64,000 nucleotides of DNA from Bradyrhizobium sp. CB82 (GCF_029714405.1 NZ_CP121650.1:2795001-2859000); one strand, 5' to 3'; shown: positions 8,627 through 17,587, counted from the first letter of the stretch. The notes: generated from the letters alone by a model not told the origin. Numbers and translations are program-made.

Positions 8627-9361
8627 ATGATGCTCACCGATTTCGACGCGCTGACCTTCGACTGCTACGGCACCTTGATCGATTGGGAGAGCGGGATGGT
8701 CGAGGCACTGAAGAGCCTCACGGAACGCGTGAAGCATCCGCCCGCGCGCGACCAGATACTGGAAGCGCATGCGCGTCATGAATCGAGCCAGCAGAAATAT
8801 ACGCCAGCCAAGCGATATCGGGATCTTCTGTCGATCGTTTACAAGCGTCTCGCCGAGGAGTGGGGCGTGCACGTCACCCACGAAGATTGCGTCGAATATG
8901 GCCGGTCCGTCGGAAATTGGCCGACGTTCGAAGATTCTCCGGGAGCGCTTCAGTATCTGAAGAAGTATTTCAAGCTCGTCATCCTTTCCAACGTGGACAA
9001 CGAGAGCTTCCAAGCGAGTAATCGCAGGCTCCAGGTGGAATTCGACGCGATCTATACCGCCGAAGACGTCGGATCGTACAAGCCATCGTCCCGAAACTTC
9101 GACTACATGATCGAGAAGCTGGGAGAGATCGGAGTGAAGAAGGAGAAGATCCTGCACACGGCCGAGAGCATGTTCCATGACCACAAGCCGGCGAACGAGC
9201 ACGGCTTGAAGTCGTGCTGGATCTACCGTCGTCACGCCCAGCAGGGCTTCGGAGCCACCATGAATCCGGGCCAGATGCCGCACGTCGATTTCCGGTTCAA
9301 CAGTATGCATGACTTCGTCAAGGCTCATCAGGAGCAGATTAGGTCAGCTAGACTGTCATAA
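8627..9361 (+). CDS. Haloacid dehalogenase type II-like HAD hydrolase
   Basis: A 244-residue HAD-superfamily protein. Motif I is FDCYGTL with the nucleophilic Asp near residue 13, motif II is ILSNVDNES, motif III is the lysine in SYKPSSRNF, and motif IV includes ESMFHDHKPA. This layout and length fit (S)-2-haloacid dehalogenases, which release halide from 2-haloacids to give D-2-hydroxy acids; phosphatase activity cannot be excluded. A GAGGAG site lies about 10 bases before ATGATG; either Met could start. Divergent from the FAD hydroxyacid oxidase, which could use its product. Confidence 0.8.
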   Translation: MMLTDFDALTFDCYGTLIDWESGMVEALKSLTERVKHPPARDQILEAHARHESSQQKYTPAKRYRDLLSIVYKRLAEEWGVHVTHEDCVEYGRSVGNWPTFEDSPGALQYLKKYFKLVILSNVDNESFQASNRRLQVEFDAIYTAEDVGSYKPSSRNFDYMIEKLGEIGVKKEKILHTAESMFHDHKPANEHGLKSCWIYRRHAQQGFGATMNPGQMPHVDFRFNSMHDFVKAHQEQIRSARLS

Positions 9362-9369
9362 TGTAATTA

Positions 9370-9393
9370 GCGCACAAAAGGCGGCTTTTGCGC
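9370..9393 (+). terminator. Hairpin after dehalogenase gene
   Basis: GCGCACAAAAG / CTTTTGCGC with a four-base loop and one bulge, 9 bases after the stop codon. There is no clear T tract, so termination is only likely. Confidence 0.4.
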
Positions 9394-9563
9394 GCGACCA
9401 AAGTTGGCCGACAGGACCATAGGCTGCTCAACAATAAGACAGAAATTGCGAAATAGCGGGTTTTCGCGATTTAGCCCTCCTGATCAGTCGAGAGGAGCGA
9501 AAATGCGTAGGAGCGGACGACATCCGTCTACGGCGAGACGTCCTAGACTCCGCACGCCCTTTC

Positions 9564-10025
9564 TCACTCGCAGCGCGGCTGCAGATTGAGGTTTCGCAGG
9601 AGAGAAGCCAATCCGTCCGAACTGCAGGGTTTCACTTCACTCACCTGCTTTGGCTTGTCGATCGGACGTGTCAGTGACGTCTTAGCATCAGCGGCACTGC
9701 GCATTTTGATCTTGTACTTAGAAGAAGTCGGATCGTGCCAATGGCGGGCAATGAACTCGGGCCGCGTTCGATCGGGCATGGGGTCGGCGAGCGGCGGAGC
9801 GACAGCGATTTGGGGTGTCGGTACGGGGGGCTTAGCCGCCTCTGCGGCGGCCTTTGGCATGACTGCTTCCGTGTAGATCGGAAGCCGATCGCTTTTGTTG
9901 CCGCTGACAGCCGGAAAGTTCGATGCCATGCCAACCTCGGTAGCTGGTGCCGGCGCGCGGCTCGGGCCGAGCGGGGAAACCACGCCAACCACGCATACCA
10001 TACAAGCGGCAATAATCCTGATCAT
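9564..10025 (-). CDS. Secreted hypothetical protein, proline/alanine-rich
   Basis: A 153-residue protein starting with a signal peptide (MIRIIAACMVCVVGVVSPLG). The middle is low-complexity (PKAAAEAAKPPVPTPQ) and the conserved-looking part contains RPEFIARHWHDPTSSKYK. The C-terminus has two cysteines (KPCSSDGL and LQPRC-E) that may pair. Family not recognised. It stands alone on the minus strand. Confidence 0.55.
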   Translation of the reverse strand: MIRIIAACMVCVVGVVSPLGPSRAPAPATEVGMASNFPAVSGNKSDRLPIYTEAVMPKAAAEAAKPPVPTPQIAVAPPLADPMPDRTRPEFIARHWHDPTSSKYKIKMRSAADAKTSLTRPIDKPKQVSEVKPCSSDGLASLLRNLNLQPRCE

Positions 10026-10559
10026 GCCGATGAGGTCCGACCGTCAAGGGCGCTAATCGTCGAGTCGGAATTTGCCCAGAATAAGACCAGAGGCCCCTTG
10101 CAGCGGGTTAAGTCCCGGACTGCGCTCGGTTCAGGATCCTGCAGGCCGGAATATCCATTCCGATTCCTGCCCCGCTCCATCGCTGGGGCTGGGGGCTGAA
10201 TAGCGATGGAGCGGGAGTCGAGATTTCCGATCGTACCAACGCGGATATCGACCAAGGTCCTCGACGGGTCAAAAATGCAACGGTGATTCTGGCCTGTCCG
10301 CGGCCGATGCGTGGCATCATTCGTACTACCCACCATGGCTATGCGCTTATTGGCCGTTAGTCCGTGCTCTGTGGCGCGGTCATACAGAAAGATCTATCAA
10401 GTGTTGCAGCCGAGCAATTTCCAAGAGCGCATTTTTGCCTCAATATCGACACTAGCCGGTCGGAGTTCGACCAGCGAAAGACTGGCTAGGCCCGGCATAC
10501 GTTTCGGCGGGGGCGGTGTGCCGGGCCGCCGATGCGGGCACATTGCGGTGGGCAATTCG
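10026..10559. other. Intergenic stretch, no gene seen
   Basis: Overlapping short frames on both strands have no recognisable domain or ribosome site. It probably holds the promoter of the secreted protein on the minus strand. Confidence 0.45.
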
Positions 10560-10733
10560 ATGAAATCCATCCGTCGGCTTCGTTGGGCGGTAGAGAACGA
10601 CCGTAAGGACCTTGCAAACTACAAGGCAGGCCCAGGTTCGGATTGCGACCGCGCCGCCGAAGAGGAGTCATTGGCTGAGCGCATTCTGAAAAATCTCGCG
10701 CTGATCCGAGCCTATGAGGCCAAGACAGACTAA
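10560..10733 (+). CDS. Small hypothetical protein (57 residues)
   Basis: Starts MKSIRRLRWAVENDRKDL and ends LIRAYEAKTD. Charged and fully helical in appearance, with an even mix of acidic and basic residues, unlike the arginine-rich shadow frames around it. The frame is open further upstream, but ATG 10560 gives the most protein-like product. The stop codon TAA is the first triplet of a palindromic repeat, so the repeat landed at or shaped the gene's end. Function unknown. Confidence 0.45.
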   Translation: MKSIRRLRWAVENDRKDLANYKAGPGSDCDRAAEEESLAERILKNLALIRAYEAKTD

Positions 10734-10771
10734 AGCGCGATGAGATTAGGATGAATCGTCATCGCGCTTTA
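10731..10771. repeat. Palindromic intergenic repeat (AAAGCGCGATGA type)
   Basis: Perfect 13-base arms: TAAAGCGCGATGA (10731-10743) and TCATCGCGCTTTA (10759-10771), with a 15-base loop. A second element with the same arms but a different loop occurs at 47621-47652, so this is a dispersed family. Confidence 0.75.
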
Positions 10772-10784
10772 GCGGCCCGCACAG

Positions 10785-11687
10785 GTGCTAGCCAGTGCAG
10801 CCTTCAGCGGCGCGTTGGCGGGCGCAGGGATCAAGATCTCCATGGATGGCCGCGATCGTTGGATGGACAACATCTTGATCGAGCGGCTGTGGCGGCCGCT
10901 CAAGCATGAGGACATCTATCTCAAGGGCTATGCCGACGGCCGCGAGGCCAAGGCAGGGGTCGCGAGATGGATCGCCTTCTACAACGATCGTCGCCTTCAT
11001 CAGGCGCACGGCTATCGCACGCCGATGGCGGTCTGGCGCGGATGCAGGCCGCGAAAGGCTGTGGACATGGTGGCCAACGCTGACGCATTGACCACATACT
11101 TCTCGGTCGATGGCACGCTGATCGAGGCCTGGGCCTCGATGAAGAGTGTCAAGCCGAAGGATGGCTCTGGCGAGCCGCCGGCGCCCGGCGGCGGGCGCAA
11201 TGCCGAAGCGGACTTCCATGGCCAGAAACGCTCGAACGACACCCATGCTTCGACCACCGATCCGGACGCCAGGCTCTACCGCAAGGGCAAAGGCAAGGAG
11301 ACGAAGCTGTGCTTCATCGGGCACGGGCTGATGGAGAACCGCCACGGCCTGCTGGTCGACGCCTGCCTGACGCAGGCCGACGGGCATGCCGAACGGGTAG
11401 CCGCGCTGCACATGATCGAGCCTCGCGCCGACCGACCGACAGCGATCACGCTTGGCGCCGACAAAGCCTACGATGCAGAAAACTTCGTCAACGAACTGCG
11501 CTCGATGGACGTGACGCCGCATGTTGCACAGAACAACAGCGGCCGTAGTTCCGCGATTGACGGACGAACGACCCGGCACGGCGGCTATGCCGTCAGTCAG
11601 CGCGTCCGTAAGCGCATCGAGGAGGCATTCGGCTGGATCAAGACGGTCGCCGGGCGCCGCACCAAGGCCAAGCCCGCCTGCAACTGA
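10785..11687 (+). pseudogene. In-frame chimera of IS3-family and IS5-family transposase remnants
   Basis: Residues 1 to about 85 are the C-terminal integrase core of an IS3-family OrfB: ISMDGRDRWMDNILIERLWR, YADGREAKAGVARWIAFYND, and GYRTPMAVWR. From about residue 92 (near 11055) the frame continues as an IS5-family DDE transposase: YFSVDGTLIEAWASMKS, SNDTHASTTDPDARLYRKGK, LGADKAYDAENFV and RVRKRIEEAFGWIKTVAG. The IS5 part lacks its N-terminal domain and is cut about 30 residues before its usual end. Neither half can transpose. No terminal inverted repeats were found. The open frame is a product of nested or recombined insertions. Confidence 0.85.
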
Positions 11688-11697
11688 CGTGGTGTGC

Positions 11698-11723
11698 GGC
11701 GATGCGCGACTTCGCGCATCGCC
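11698..11723 (-). terminator. Perfect hairpin after deoR
   Basis: 12-base arms GGCGATGCGCGA / TCGCGCATCGCC separated by two bases, starting 9 bases beyond the deoR stop on the minus strand. No T tract, but the position fits a transcript end. Confidence 0.5.
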
Positions 11724-11731
11724 GTTTGGTG

Positions 11732-12526
11732 TCAGGTTGCGTCGCTTACATATTCGACGGGAAGGCTGCGGAAGTGCTTGCGCATGTCGGCGGCGGCCGA
11801 GCCGCCGACGATGATCCTCGAGAACGCCCCGACATCGGCGAAGGACGCCGGTTTCAGGCTGCCGAGCTTGCTGGCATCGACCACCAGCATGCTCTCCATG
11901 GCGGTGGCGATGACGGCCTGTTTGATCGGAACCTCGTGAAAGTTGGAGCAACTCGCTCCGCGAGTCCAGTGCACGCCGCCTGCGGATATGAAGGCCTTGT
12001 TGACGCCCAGCCGGCGCAAATAGGACAAGCCATCCTCGGACGAAAACGACTGCGATGACGGATGATAAAGTCCGCCCATCAGCATCACCTGCGTTGCCGG
12101 TCGCCGCGTGACAATGCTCGCCACGTTCAGCGAATAGCAGATCACCGAGAGCGGCATGTCCTCGGGCAGGCAATGCGCCAGCGACTGCATCGTGGTTCCG
12201 CAATCGATGAAGATCGTGTCGCCCTCCTTGATCGCCGCGGCCGCGGCTCGGCAGGCCAGGAGTTTGTCCTGCGTATGCTGGTCGATCTCCTGTTCGAAGG
12301 CGTATTTCACGCCCATTGGAGAAGCCGCATTGACGACGTAACCGCCGAGCAAAGCGAGCGCGGACTCCCGCCCTGCAAGGTCGCGTCGCACCGTCATCTC
12401 GGAGACCTTGAGCAACTCGGCGGCATCCCGGAGGTGCAGCGCTCCGCTGGTCTCGACGGCGCGGCGCAGCCTCTGAAGGCGCTGCACGCGCGTCTCGCTG
12501 GTTCGTGAATTCGACGTCTCAGCCAT
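11732..12526 (-). CDS. deoR: DeoR/GlpR-family repressor of the deoxyribose operon
   Basis: About 264 residues. The N-terminal DeoR winged helix is visible (LHLRDAAELLKVSEMTVRRD), followed by the phosphosugar-isomerase-like effector domain (AIKEGDTIFIDCGTTMQSLA, VNKAFISAGGVH, VVDASKLGSLKPASFADVG). Members sense a phosphorylated sugar; next to deoC the likely effector is deoxyribose 5-phosphate. ATG 12526 or GTG 12535 may start; neither has a strong ribosome site. It is divergent from deoC across a region with a palindrome at 12594-12613, consistent with autoregulation and operon control. Confidence 0.85.
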   Translation of the reverse strand: MAETSNSRTSETRVQRLQRLRRAVETSGALHLRDAAELLKVSEMTVRRDLAGRESALALLGGYVVNAASPMGVKYAFEQEIDQHTQDKLLACRAAAAAIKEGDTIFIDCGTTMQSLAHCLPEDMPLSVICYSLNVASIVTRRPATQVMLMGGLYHPSSQSFSSEDGLSYLRRLGVNKAFISAGGVHWTRGASCSNFHEVPIKQAVIATAMESMLVVDASKLGSLKPASFADVGAFSRIIVGGSAAADMRKHFRSLPVEYVSDAT

Positions 12527-12593
12527 TCTGTTCACCGGGCGTGCTTATCTGGTTGACAATGATCTTACAATGTTGTGAGTTTATCAACGGAAA

Positions 12594-12613
12594 GATGTTA
12601 CGATAATAACATC
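12594..12613. promoter_or_regulatory. Palindromic operator candidate between deoR and deoC
   Basis: GATGTTA-CGATAA-TAACATC, perfect 7-base arms. A related AATGTTGTGA half-site lies about 25 bases to the left. Placement between the divergent regulator and its operon suggests the DeoR binding site. Confidence 0.55.
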
Positions 12614-12759
12614 GTTCACGAGGGCGCGATGGCTGGCGGTGGCGTTCGTCGGCAAATAGCATAGCCGGCGAGCTCGGTGTGGGAGTGTCACATGTCGCGA
12701 TCGAGACATTCAATCTATCTGGCGATCTCGTCGATTCGCTAGGACCGCAGGGCGTTTCG

Positions 12760-13770
12760 ATGACGCAGCACGCCTCGAAACCGTCGGCCGCTGTAACGTC
12801 GCTGCACGGGAGCGACCAGCCGTTCGCGCGCAATGACGGCTGTCCCCTCCAGATGGATTGGGTCGACGATATCAGGATCAATCTGTCGGCCGCCGAGCGG
12901 CGCATTGCCAGCTTGCCGGGACGGCGGACGGTCAAGAACGATGCGCAGGCGGCGTGGCTGTTGAAGGCGATCGCGTGCATCGACCTGACGACGCTCAACG
13001 GCGACGATACGGCCGAACGCGTGAAGCGTCTGTGCGCGAAGGCCAGGGCTCCGGTCCGAGGCGACATTCTCGATGCGCTCGGCTTTGCCGGCCGTCGCGT
13101 GCACACGGGCGCGGTGTGCGTCTATCACCGGTTCGTCGCGACGGCGGTCGAAGCGCTCGAGGGGGCGGGCATCCCTGTCGCCGCGGTGTCGACCGGCTTT
13201 CCGGCAGGACTCGTGCCGCACGACCTGAAGCTTCGTGAGATCGAAGCCTCCGTCAGGGATGGCGCGCAGGAGATCGACATCGTCATCACCCGGGAGCACG
13301 TCCTGACTGGTGATTGGCGCGCGCTGTACGAAGAGGTGAAGGATTTTCGCGCGGCCTGCGGCGATGCGCATCTCAAGGCCATTCTGGCAACCGGCGATCT
13401 CAAGACGCTGCGCAACGTCGCCAAGGCATCGATGGTCGCGATGATGGCGGGTGCGGACTTCATCAAGACGTCCACCGGCAAGGAAGGCGTGAACGCAACG
13501 CTGACGGTGACCCTCGCGATGCTGCGGATGATCCGGTCCTATCGGGAGCGCACGGGCTACAGGATCGGATTCAAGCCGGCGGGCGGAATCTCGACAGCGA
13601 AGGATGTGCTCAACTATCAATTCCTGATGAAGGAGGAGCTGGGGCGCGAGTGGCTCGAGCCCAGCCTCTTCCGCGTGGGCGCGTCCAGCTTGCTTGCCGA
13701 CATCGAGCGCCAGCTCGAACATCACGTCACCGGTCGCTACTCGGCCTTCAACCGTCATCCCGTGGGCTGA
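12760..13770 (+). CDS. deoC: Deoxyribose-phosphate aldolase
   Basis: Cleaves 2-deoxyribose 5-phosphate to acetaldehyde and glyceraldehyde 3-phosphate in the cytoplasm. With ATG 12760 the product is 336 residues, the long DeoC form. The Schiff-base lysine is Lys236 in GADFIKTSTGKEG; the proton-relay Asp173 is in AQEIDIVITRE; KPAGGI carries the second active lysine. The frame is open to 12679, but the extra residues look non-conserved. The aldehyde dehydrogenase gene follows after 11 bases, so the acetaldehyde produced can be oxidised at once. Confidence 0.92.
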   Translation: MTQHASKPSAAVTSLHGSDQPFARNDGCPLQMDWVDDIRINLSAAERRIASLPGRRTVKNDAQAAWLLKAIACIDLTTLNGDDTAERVKRLCAKARAPVRGDILDALGFAGRRVHTGAVCVYHRFVATAVEALEGAGIPVAAVSTGFPAGLVPHDLKLREIEASVRDGAQEIDIVITREHVLTGDWRALYEEVKDFRAACGDAHLKAILATGDLKTLRNVAKASMVAMMAGADFIKTSTGKEGVNATLTVTLAMLRMIRSYRERTGYRIGFKPAGGISTAKDVLNYQFLMKEELGREWLEPSLFRVGASSLLADIERQLEHHVTGRYSAFNRHPVG

Positions 13771-13781
13771 GAGGGCCGGCC

Positions 13782-16169
13782 ATGAGCGTCCAACACTATT
13801 ACGAGACCATGGATTACGGCCCGGCGCCCGAGGCGGACGGCGTGGCGAGATCCTGGCTGGCCAAGCATCGCTCCGTATTCGGCCATTTCATAGGCGGCAG
13901 CTTCGTCGCGCCGCATTCCGGCAAGCACCTGGCGACGATCGAGCCTGCCACCGGCAAGGTGCTTGCGAAGATCGCCGAAGGCTCAGCTCCCGATGTTGGG
14001 GCGGCTGTCGATGCTGCACGTCTGGCGCAGCCGCTTTGGGCTGCCCTCGGTGGCCACGGGCGCGCCCGCCATCTCTATGCGCTGGCGCGGATGCTGCAGC
14101 GAAATGCGCGTCTGTTCGCGGTGCTGGAAGCGATCGACAACGGCAAGCCGATCAGGGAAACTCGCGATCTCGACGTGCCGCTTGCCGCGCGCCATTTCCT
14201 TCATCATGCCGGCTGGGCGCAGTTGCAGGAGCGTGAGCTCGCCGGTCATGTGCCGATCGGCGTCATCGGGCAGATCATTCCCTGGAATTTCCCGCTGCTG
14301 ATGCTGGCGTGGAAGATCGCGCCGGCGCTGGCCGCCGGCAATACGGTCGTGCTGAAGCCGGCGGAATTCACCTCGCTCACGGCCTTGCTGTTCGCCGAGC
14401 TTGCCGCCGAGGCGGGCCTGCCGTCCGGTGTGTTGAACGTCGTCACGGGTGACGGCGCGACCGGCGCGTTGCTCGTCGAGCATCCCGGCATCGACAAGAT
14501 CGCCTTTACGGGCTCGACGGAGGTTGGCCGGCTCATTCGGCAATCGACCGCCGGTTCGGGCAAGTCGCTGACTCTGGAGCTGGGAGGCAAATCTCCCTTC
14601 ATCGTGTTTGACGACGCCGATATCGACGGTGCCGTTGAAGGCGTTGTCGATGCCATCTGGTTCAACCAGGGCGAGGTCTGCTGCGCCGGCTCGCGCCTGC
14701 TCCTGCAGGAAGGGATCGCGGAGACGTTCCGCAAGCGGCTCCTCCGCCGCATGGAGACTCTCCGTGTCGGCATGCCGCTCGACAAGGCGATCGACATGGG
14801 CGCGGTGATCGCGCCGGTGCAGCTCGAGCGCATCAAGTCGCTGGTCGAGACCGGGGTGAAAGAGGGGGCAGAAAAGTATCAGGCCTGTGCCGCGATCCCG
14901 GCGGAAGGATGCTTCTATCCGCCGACCCTGCTCTGGAACGTGCATCCGTCCTCGACCGTCGCCACTGAGGAGATCTTCGGTCCCGTGCTGGTCGCGATGA
15001 CGTTTCGCACGCCAGACGAGGCTGTCATGCTCGCGAACAATACGCGCTACGGACTTGCGGCCAGCGTGTGGAGCGAGACGATCGGGTTGGCGCTCGACAT
15101 TGCACCGAAACTGCTGTGCGGAGTCGTCTGGATCAACGCGACCAATCTGTTCGATGCCGCCGTGGGGTTTGGCGGCTATCGCGAGTCCGGCTTCGGCCGC
15201 GAGGGGGGCCGTGAAGGCATCTACGAGTATCTCAAGCCCAAGGCCTGGAGTGCGCGCAAGGCGCGACCGAAAGCGTCGCCGTCGCCGGCTCCGTCGGCTG
15301 AGGGGGCCGGATTTGGCATACCCTCGATCGATCGGACGGCGAAGCTGTTCATCGGCGGCAAGCAGGTTCGGCCCGACGGCAATTACTCGCGCAGCCTGCT
15401 TTCGCCGAAGGGACGGCAGATCGGCGAAGTGGGCGAGGGCAACCGCAAGGACGTGCGCAATGCCGTATCTGCCGCGCGCTCGGCCGAGTCATGGGCGAGG
15501 GCAACGGCACACAATCGTGCACAAATTCTCTTCTATCTTGCCGAGAACCTGTCCGCGCGACGTGACGAGTTCGCAAAGCGGATCGCCGAGATGACGGATG
15601 CGCCGGGAGCAAAGGCGCGGGCGGAGGTCGGTGCGAGCATCGAACGGCTGTTCAGCTACGGCGCCTGGGCCGACAAGTACGAGGGCGCCGTTCATGCGCC
15701 GCCGCTGCGCGGCGTGGCGCTGGCGATGCACGAGCCGATCGGCGTGGTCGGCGTGGCCTGCCCCGATGAAGCGCCGCTGCTTGCGTTCGTCAGCCTGGTC
15801 GCACCGCTTATCGCCATGGGCAATCGGGTCGTCACTGTTCCCAGCGAGCGGCATCCGCTCGCCGCGACGGACTTTTACCAGGTGCTGGAGACGTCGGATG
15901 TGCCGCCCGGGGTTGTCAACATCGTGACCGGCAGTCACGACGATCTCGTCAAGGTGCTCGCCCAGCATGACGATGTCGATGCGATCTGGGTTTTCGGATC
16001 GAAGGAGGCCTCGGCAACCGCGGAACGGCTGTCTGCCGGCAATCTCAAGCGCACGCTGGTCGATCACGGGCTGATGCTCGATTGGTACGACAAGGCGGCG
16101 AGCGAGGGCCCGATCCTGCTGCGCCATGCGGTGCAGGTGAAGAACATCTGGATTCCCTATGGTGAGTAG
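13782..16169 (+). CDS. Two-domain aldehyde dehydrogenase (ALDH16-like)
   Basis: At 795 residues it is much longer than a usual ALDH (about 490). Domain one is complete: QIIPWNFPLLMLAWKIAPAL, the general-base Glu in LELGGKSPFIVF, and the nucleophile Cys300 in FNQGEVCCAGSR. After an Ala/Pro linker (about 490-510) comes a second ALDH-like half (KLFIGGKQVRPDGNYSR, MHEPIGVVGVACPDEAPLL, PPGVVNIVTGSHDD) that lacks a catalytic Cys and ends early. That plan matches the ALDH16 family, where the second domain is structural. Located between deoC and a sugar kinase, its likely job is acetaldehyde oxidation to acetate, by inference. Confidence 0.85.
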   Translation: MSVQHYYETMDYGPAPEADGVARSWLAKHRSVFGHFIGGSFVAPHSGKHLATIEPATGKVLAKIAEGSAPDVGAAVDAARLAQPLWAALGGHGRARHLYALARMLQRNARLFAVLEAIDNGKPIRETRDLDVPLAARHFLHHAGWAQLQERELAGHVPIGVIGQIIPWNFPLLMLAWKIAPALAAGNTVVLKPAEFTSLTALLFAELAAEAGLPSGVLNVVTGDGATGALLVEHPGIDKIAFTGSTEVGRLIRQSTAGSGKSLTLELGGKSPFIVFDDADIDGAVEGVVDAIWFNQGEVCCAGSRLLLQEGIAETFRKRLLRRMETLRVGMPLDKAIDMGAVIAPVQLERIKSLVETGVKEGAEKYQACAAIPAEGCFYPPTLLWNVHPSSTVATEEIFGPVLVAMTFRTPDEAVMLANNTRYGLAASVWSETIGLALDIAPKLLCGVVWINATNLFDAAVGFGGYRESGFGREGGREGIYEYLKPKAWSARKARPKASPSPAPSAEGAGFGIPSIDRTAKLFIGGKQVRPDGNYSRSLLSPKGRQIGEVGEGNRKDVRNAVSAARSAESWARATAHNRAQILFYLAENLSARRDEFAKRIAEMTDAPGAKARAEVGASIERLFSYGAWADKYEGAVHAPPLRGVALAMHEPIGVVGVACPDEAPLLAFVSLVAPLIAMGNRVVTVPSERHPLAATDFYQVLETSDVPPGVVNIVTGSHDDLVKVLAQHDDVDAIWVFGSKEASATAERLSAGNLKRTLVDHGLMLDWYDKAASEGPILLRHAVQVKNIWIPYGE

Positions 16170-16245
16170 GGAGTCCGCCATGCAGTCATATCGGAGATAT
16201 GGACCGCCAGAGTCCCGACCGATTTGCAAAGCCTGGGAGGTGACA

Positions 16246-16359
16246 ATGACGAGCGTCAACCCGCTGTTCGATACGCCTGAAGCTTGGCGAGCCGTGGTGC
16301 GGGTCAAGCGACGGCTGATCCGCGATATGCCGCTTCCGGCTGCCGCCGCCGCGCCGTAG
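16246..16359 (+). CDS. Possible 37-residue peptide in the deo operon
   Basis: Starts MTSVNPLFDTPEAWRAVVRV. ATG 16246 follows a strong ribosome site (GGGAGGTGACA). The peptide ends in an alanine run, and the kinase gene follows after 10 bases. It resembles no family I know and may be a remnant or a translated leader. Confidence 0.35.
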   Translation: MTSVNPLFDTPEAWRAVVRVKRRLIRDMPLPAAAAAP

Positions 16360-16369
16360 GGAGACGGTC

Positions 16370-17305
16370 ATGAGCAAGAATGGTGTTGCCGTGCTCGGCG
16401 TGTTCGTGGTCGATCTGGCCTTTCGAGCCGACAAGATGCCTGCAATAGGCGAAACGATCGCGGGATCGGGATTTGCCATGGGACCCGGCGGGAAGGGGTC
16501 GAACCAGGCTGTCGCCGCGGCCCGTGCGGGGGCCGACGTGACGTTCGTCTCCCGGATCGGCAGCGATGCATTCGGCGAGCTTGCGATGAAAACCTGGGAA
16601 GCCGAGGGCATCCAGCCGCGCGTCGTGCGCGCCACGACGGCCCCGACCGGGGCTGCGTTCATTTATGTCCACGAGACGCGGGGTGACAATGCGATCATCG
16701 TTGTCCCGGGCGCCGCGAGCGAGCTCAGTCCGGCGGATGTGGAGGCAGCGAAGGATGCCATTTCCGGCAGCCGCGTCTTCGTGACCCAGCTCGAACAACC
16801 GGTCGATGCCGCTCGTTGCGGGCTTGAGATCGCCCGTGCCGCGGGCAGTGTGACGGTGTTCAACCCCGCGCCGGCGGCCAAGCTCGACGACGGCCTGTTC
16901 GCACTCTGTGACTATGTCGTGCCTAACGAAAGCGAAGTGGAAATGCTCACGGGAATCGCCGTGGCGGACATCGCGGCGGCTCGCCGCGCGGGTGACGTTC
17001 TTCTTGCAAAGGGCGCCGGAACCGCACTGATCACGCTTGGAGAGCGCGGCGCGCTGCTTCACGCGAGGGATCGCTCGGTTCACGTGCCGGCCTTTGCCGT
17101 CGGCAAGGTGGTCGAGACGACCGGCGCCGGCGATGCATTTGTCGGCGGATTCGCCGCGGCACTGGCGCGCGGCGCCGAGCCGCTCGAGGCGGTGCGCTTC
17201 GGCTCGGCGACGGCCGGAATCTCGGTCACGCGGCCCGGGACGGCGCCTGCGATGCCGCGCCGTCTAGAGATCGAAGCCTTGTTGCGAGAGCAGCCCGCCC
17301 GATGA
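16370..17305 (+). CDS. Ribokinase-family (PfkB) sugar kinase, probable deoxyribokinase
   Basis: 311 residues. N-terminal MGPGGKGSNQAVAAAR is the substrate-binding GG motif of ribokinases, and TTGAGDAFVGGFA near residue 246 holds the catalytic Asp and anion hole. Ribokinases phosphorylate ribose; in an operon with deoR, deoC and an aldehyde dehydrogenase, phosphorylation of 2-deoxyribose to feed DeoC is the simplest role (inference). Translation starts at ATG 16370 with a GGGAGA site. The stop overlaps ATG 17302 (ATGA), which opens a 44-codon frame that stops at 17436; a lost downstream gene is possible. Confidence 0.85.
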   Translation: MSKNGVAVLGVFVVDLAFRADKMPAIGETIAGSGFAMGPGGKGSNQAVAAARAGADVTFVSRIGSDAFGELAMKTWEAEGIQPRVVRATTAPTGAAFIYVHETRGDNAIIVVPGAASELSPADVEAAKDAISGSRVFVTQLEQPVDAARCGLEIARAAGSVTVFNPAPAAKLDDGLFALCDYVVPNESEVEMLTGIAVADIAAARRAGDVLLAKGAGTALITLGERGALLHARDRSVHVPAFAVGKVVETTGAGDAFVGGFAAALARGAEPLEAVRFGSATAGISVTRPGTAPAMPRRLEIEALLREQPAR

Positions 17306-17587
17306 TGCAACTCGATCTGAGCGAGTACGCCTCGTCTCGCCGGATCGGCACCGCGCTCCTGGACCCACTTGCGCGGGACGTTCTCGTGCAGGGGATCCGG
17401 CACGAAGCTTCTGCCGTGATAGTCCGCAGGTCCTGATCGTGGGCCTGGTATGCCCTGTTTGTAGAGATACCCAGCGCTCTGCCCCATGGGCTGCCGACCA
17501 TCGGCATCCCCAGGACAATTTAAGCCGTTAACAAACCACTTCTTTTCGGCCGGCGGCAGACGTTTGCGGCCGCTGGGCCCTGGCGTC
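17306..17587. other. Stretch with a short coupled frame but no recognised gene
   Basis: A 44-codon frame beginning MMQLDLSEYASSRRIGTALL overlaps the kinase stop and ends at 17436. I do not recognise it; it could be the head of a deleted gene. Nothing else is seen before the promoter of the next operon. Confidence 0.3.

Noticed and set aside
6258..8630. 790-codon plus-strand frame opposite the FAD oxidase
   Set aside because: It is the antisense of the oxidase and regulator remnants, arginine/glycine-rich and without domains; GC-rich codon use leaves the opposite strand open.
9503..9589. 28-codon frame with a GAGAGGAG ribosome site
   Set aside because: Product is arginine-rich and overlaps the end of a better secreted-protein gene; not convincing on its own.
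10788..12203. 471-codon minus-strand frame opposite the transposase chimera
   Set aside because: Antisense of the transposase remnants and out of phase with deoR; no recognisable domain.
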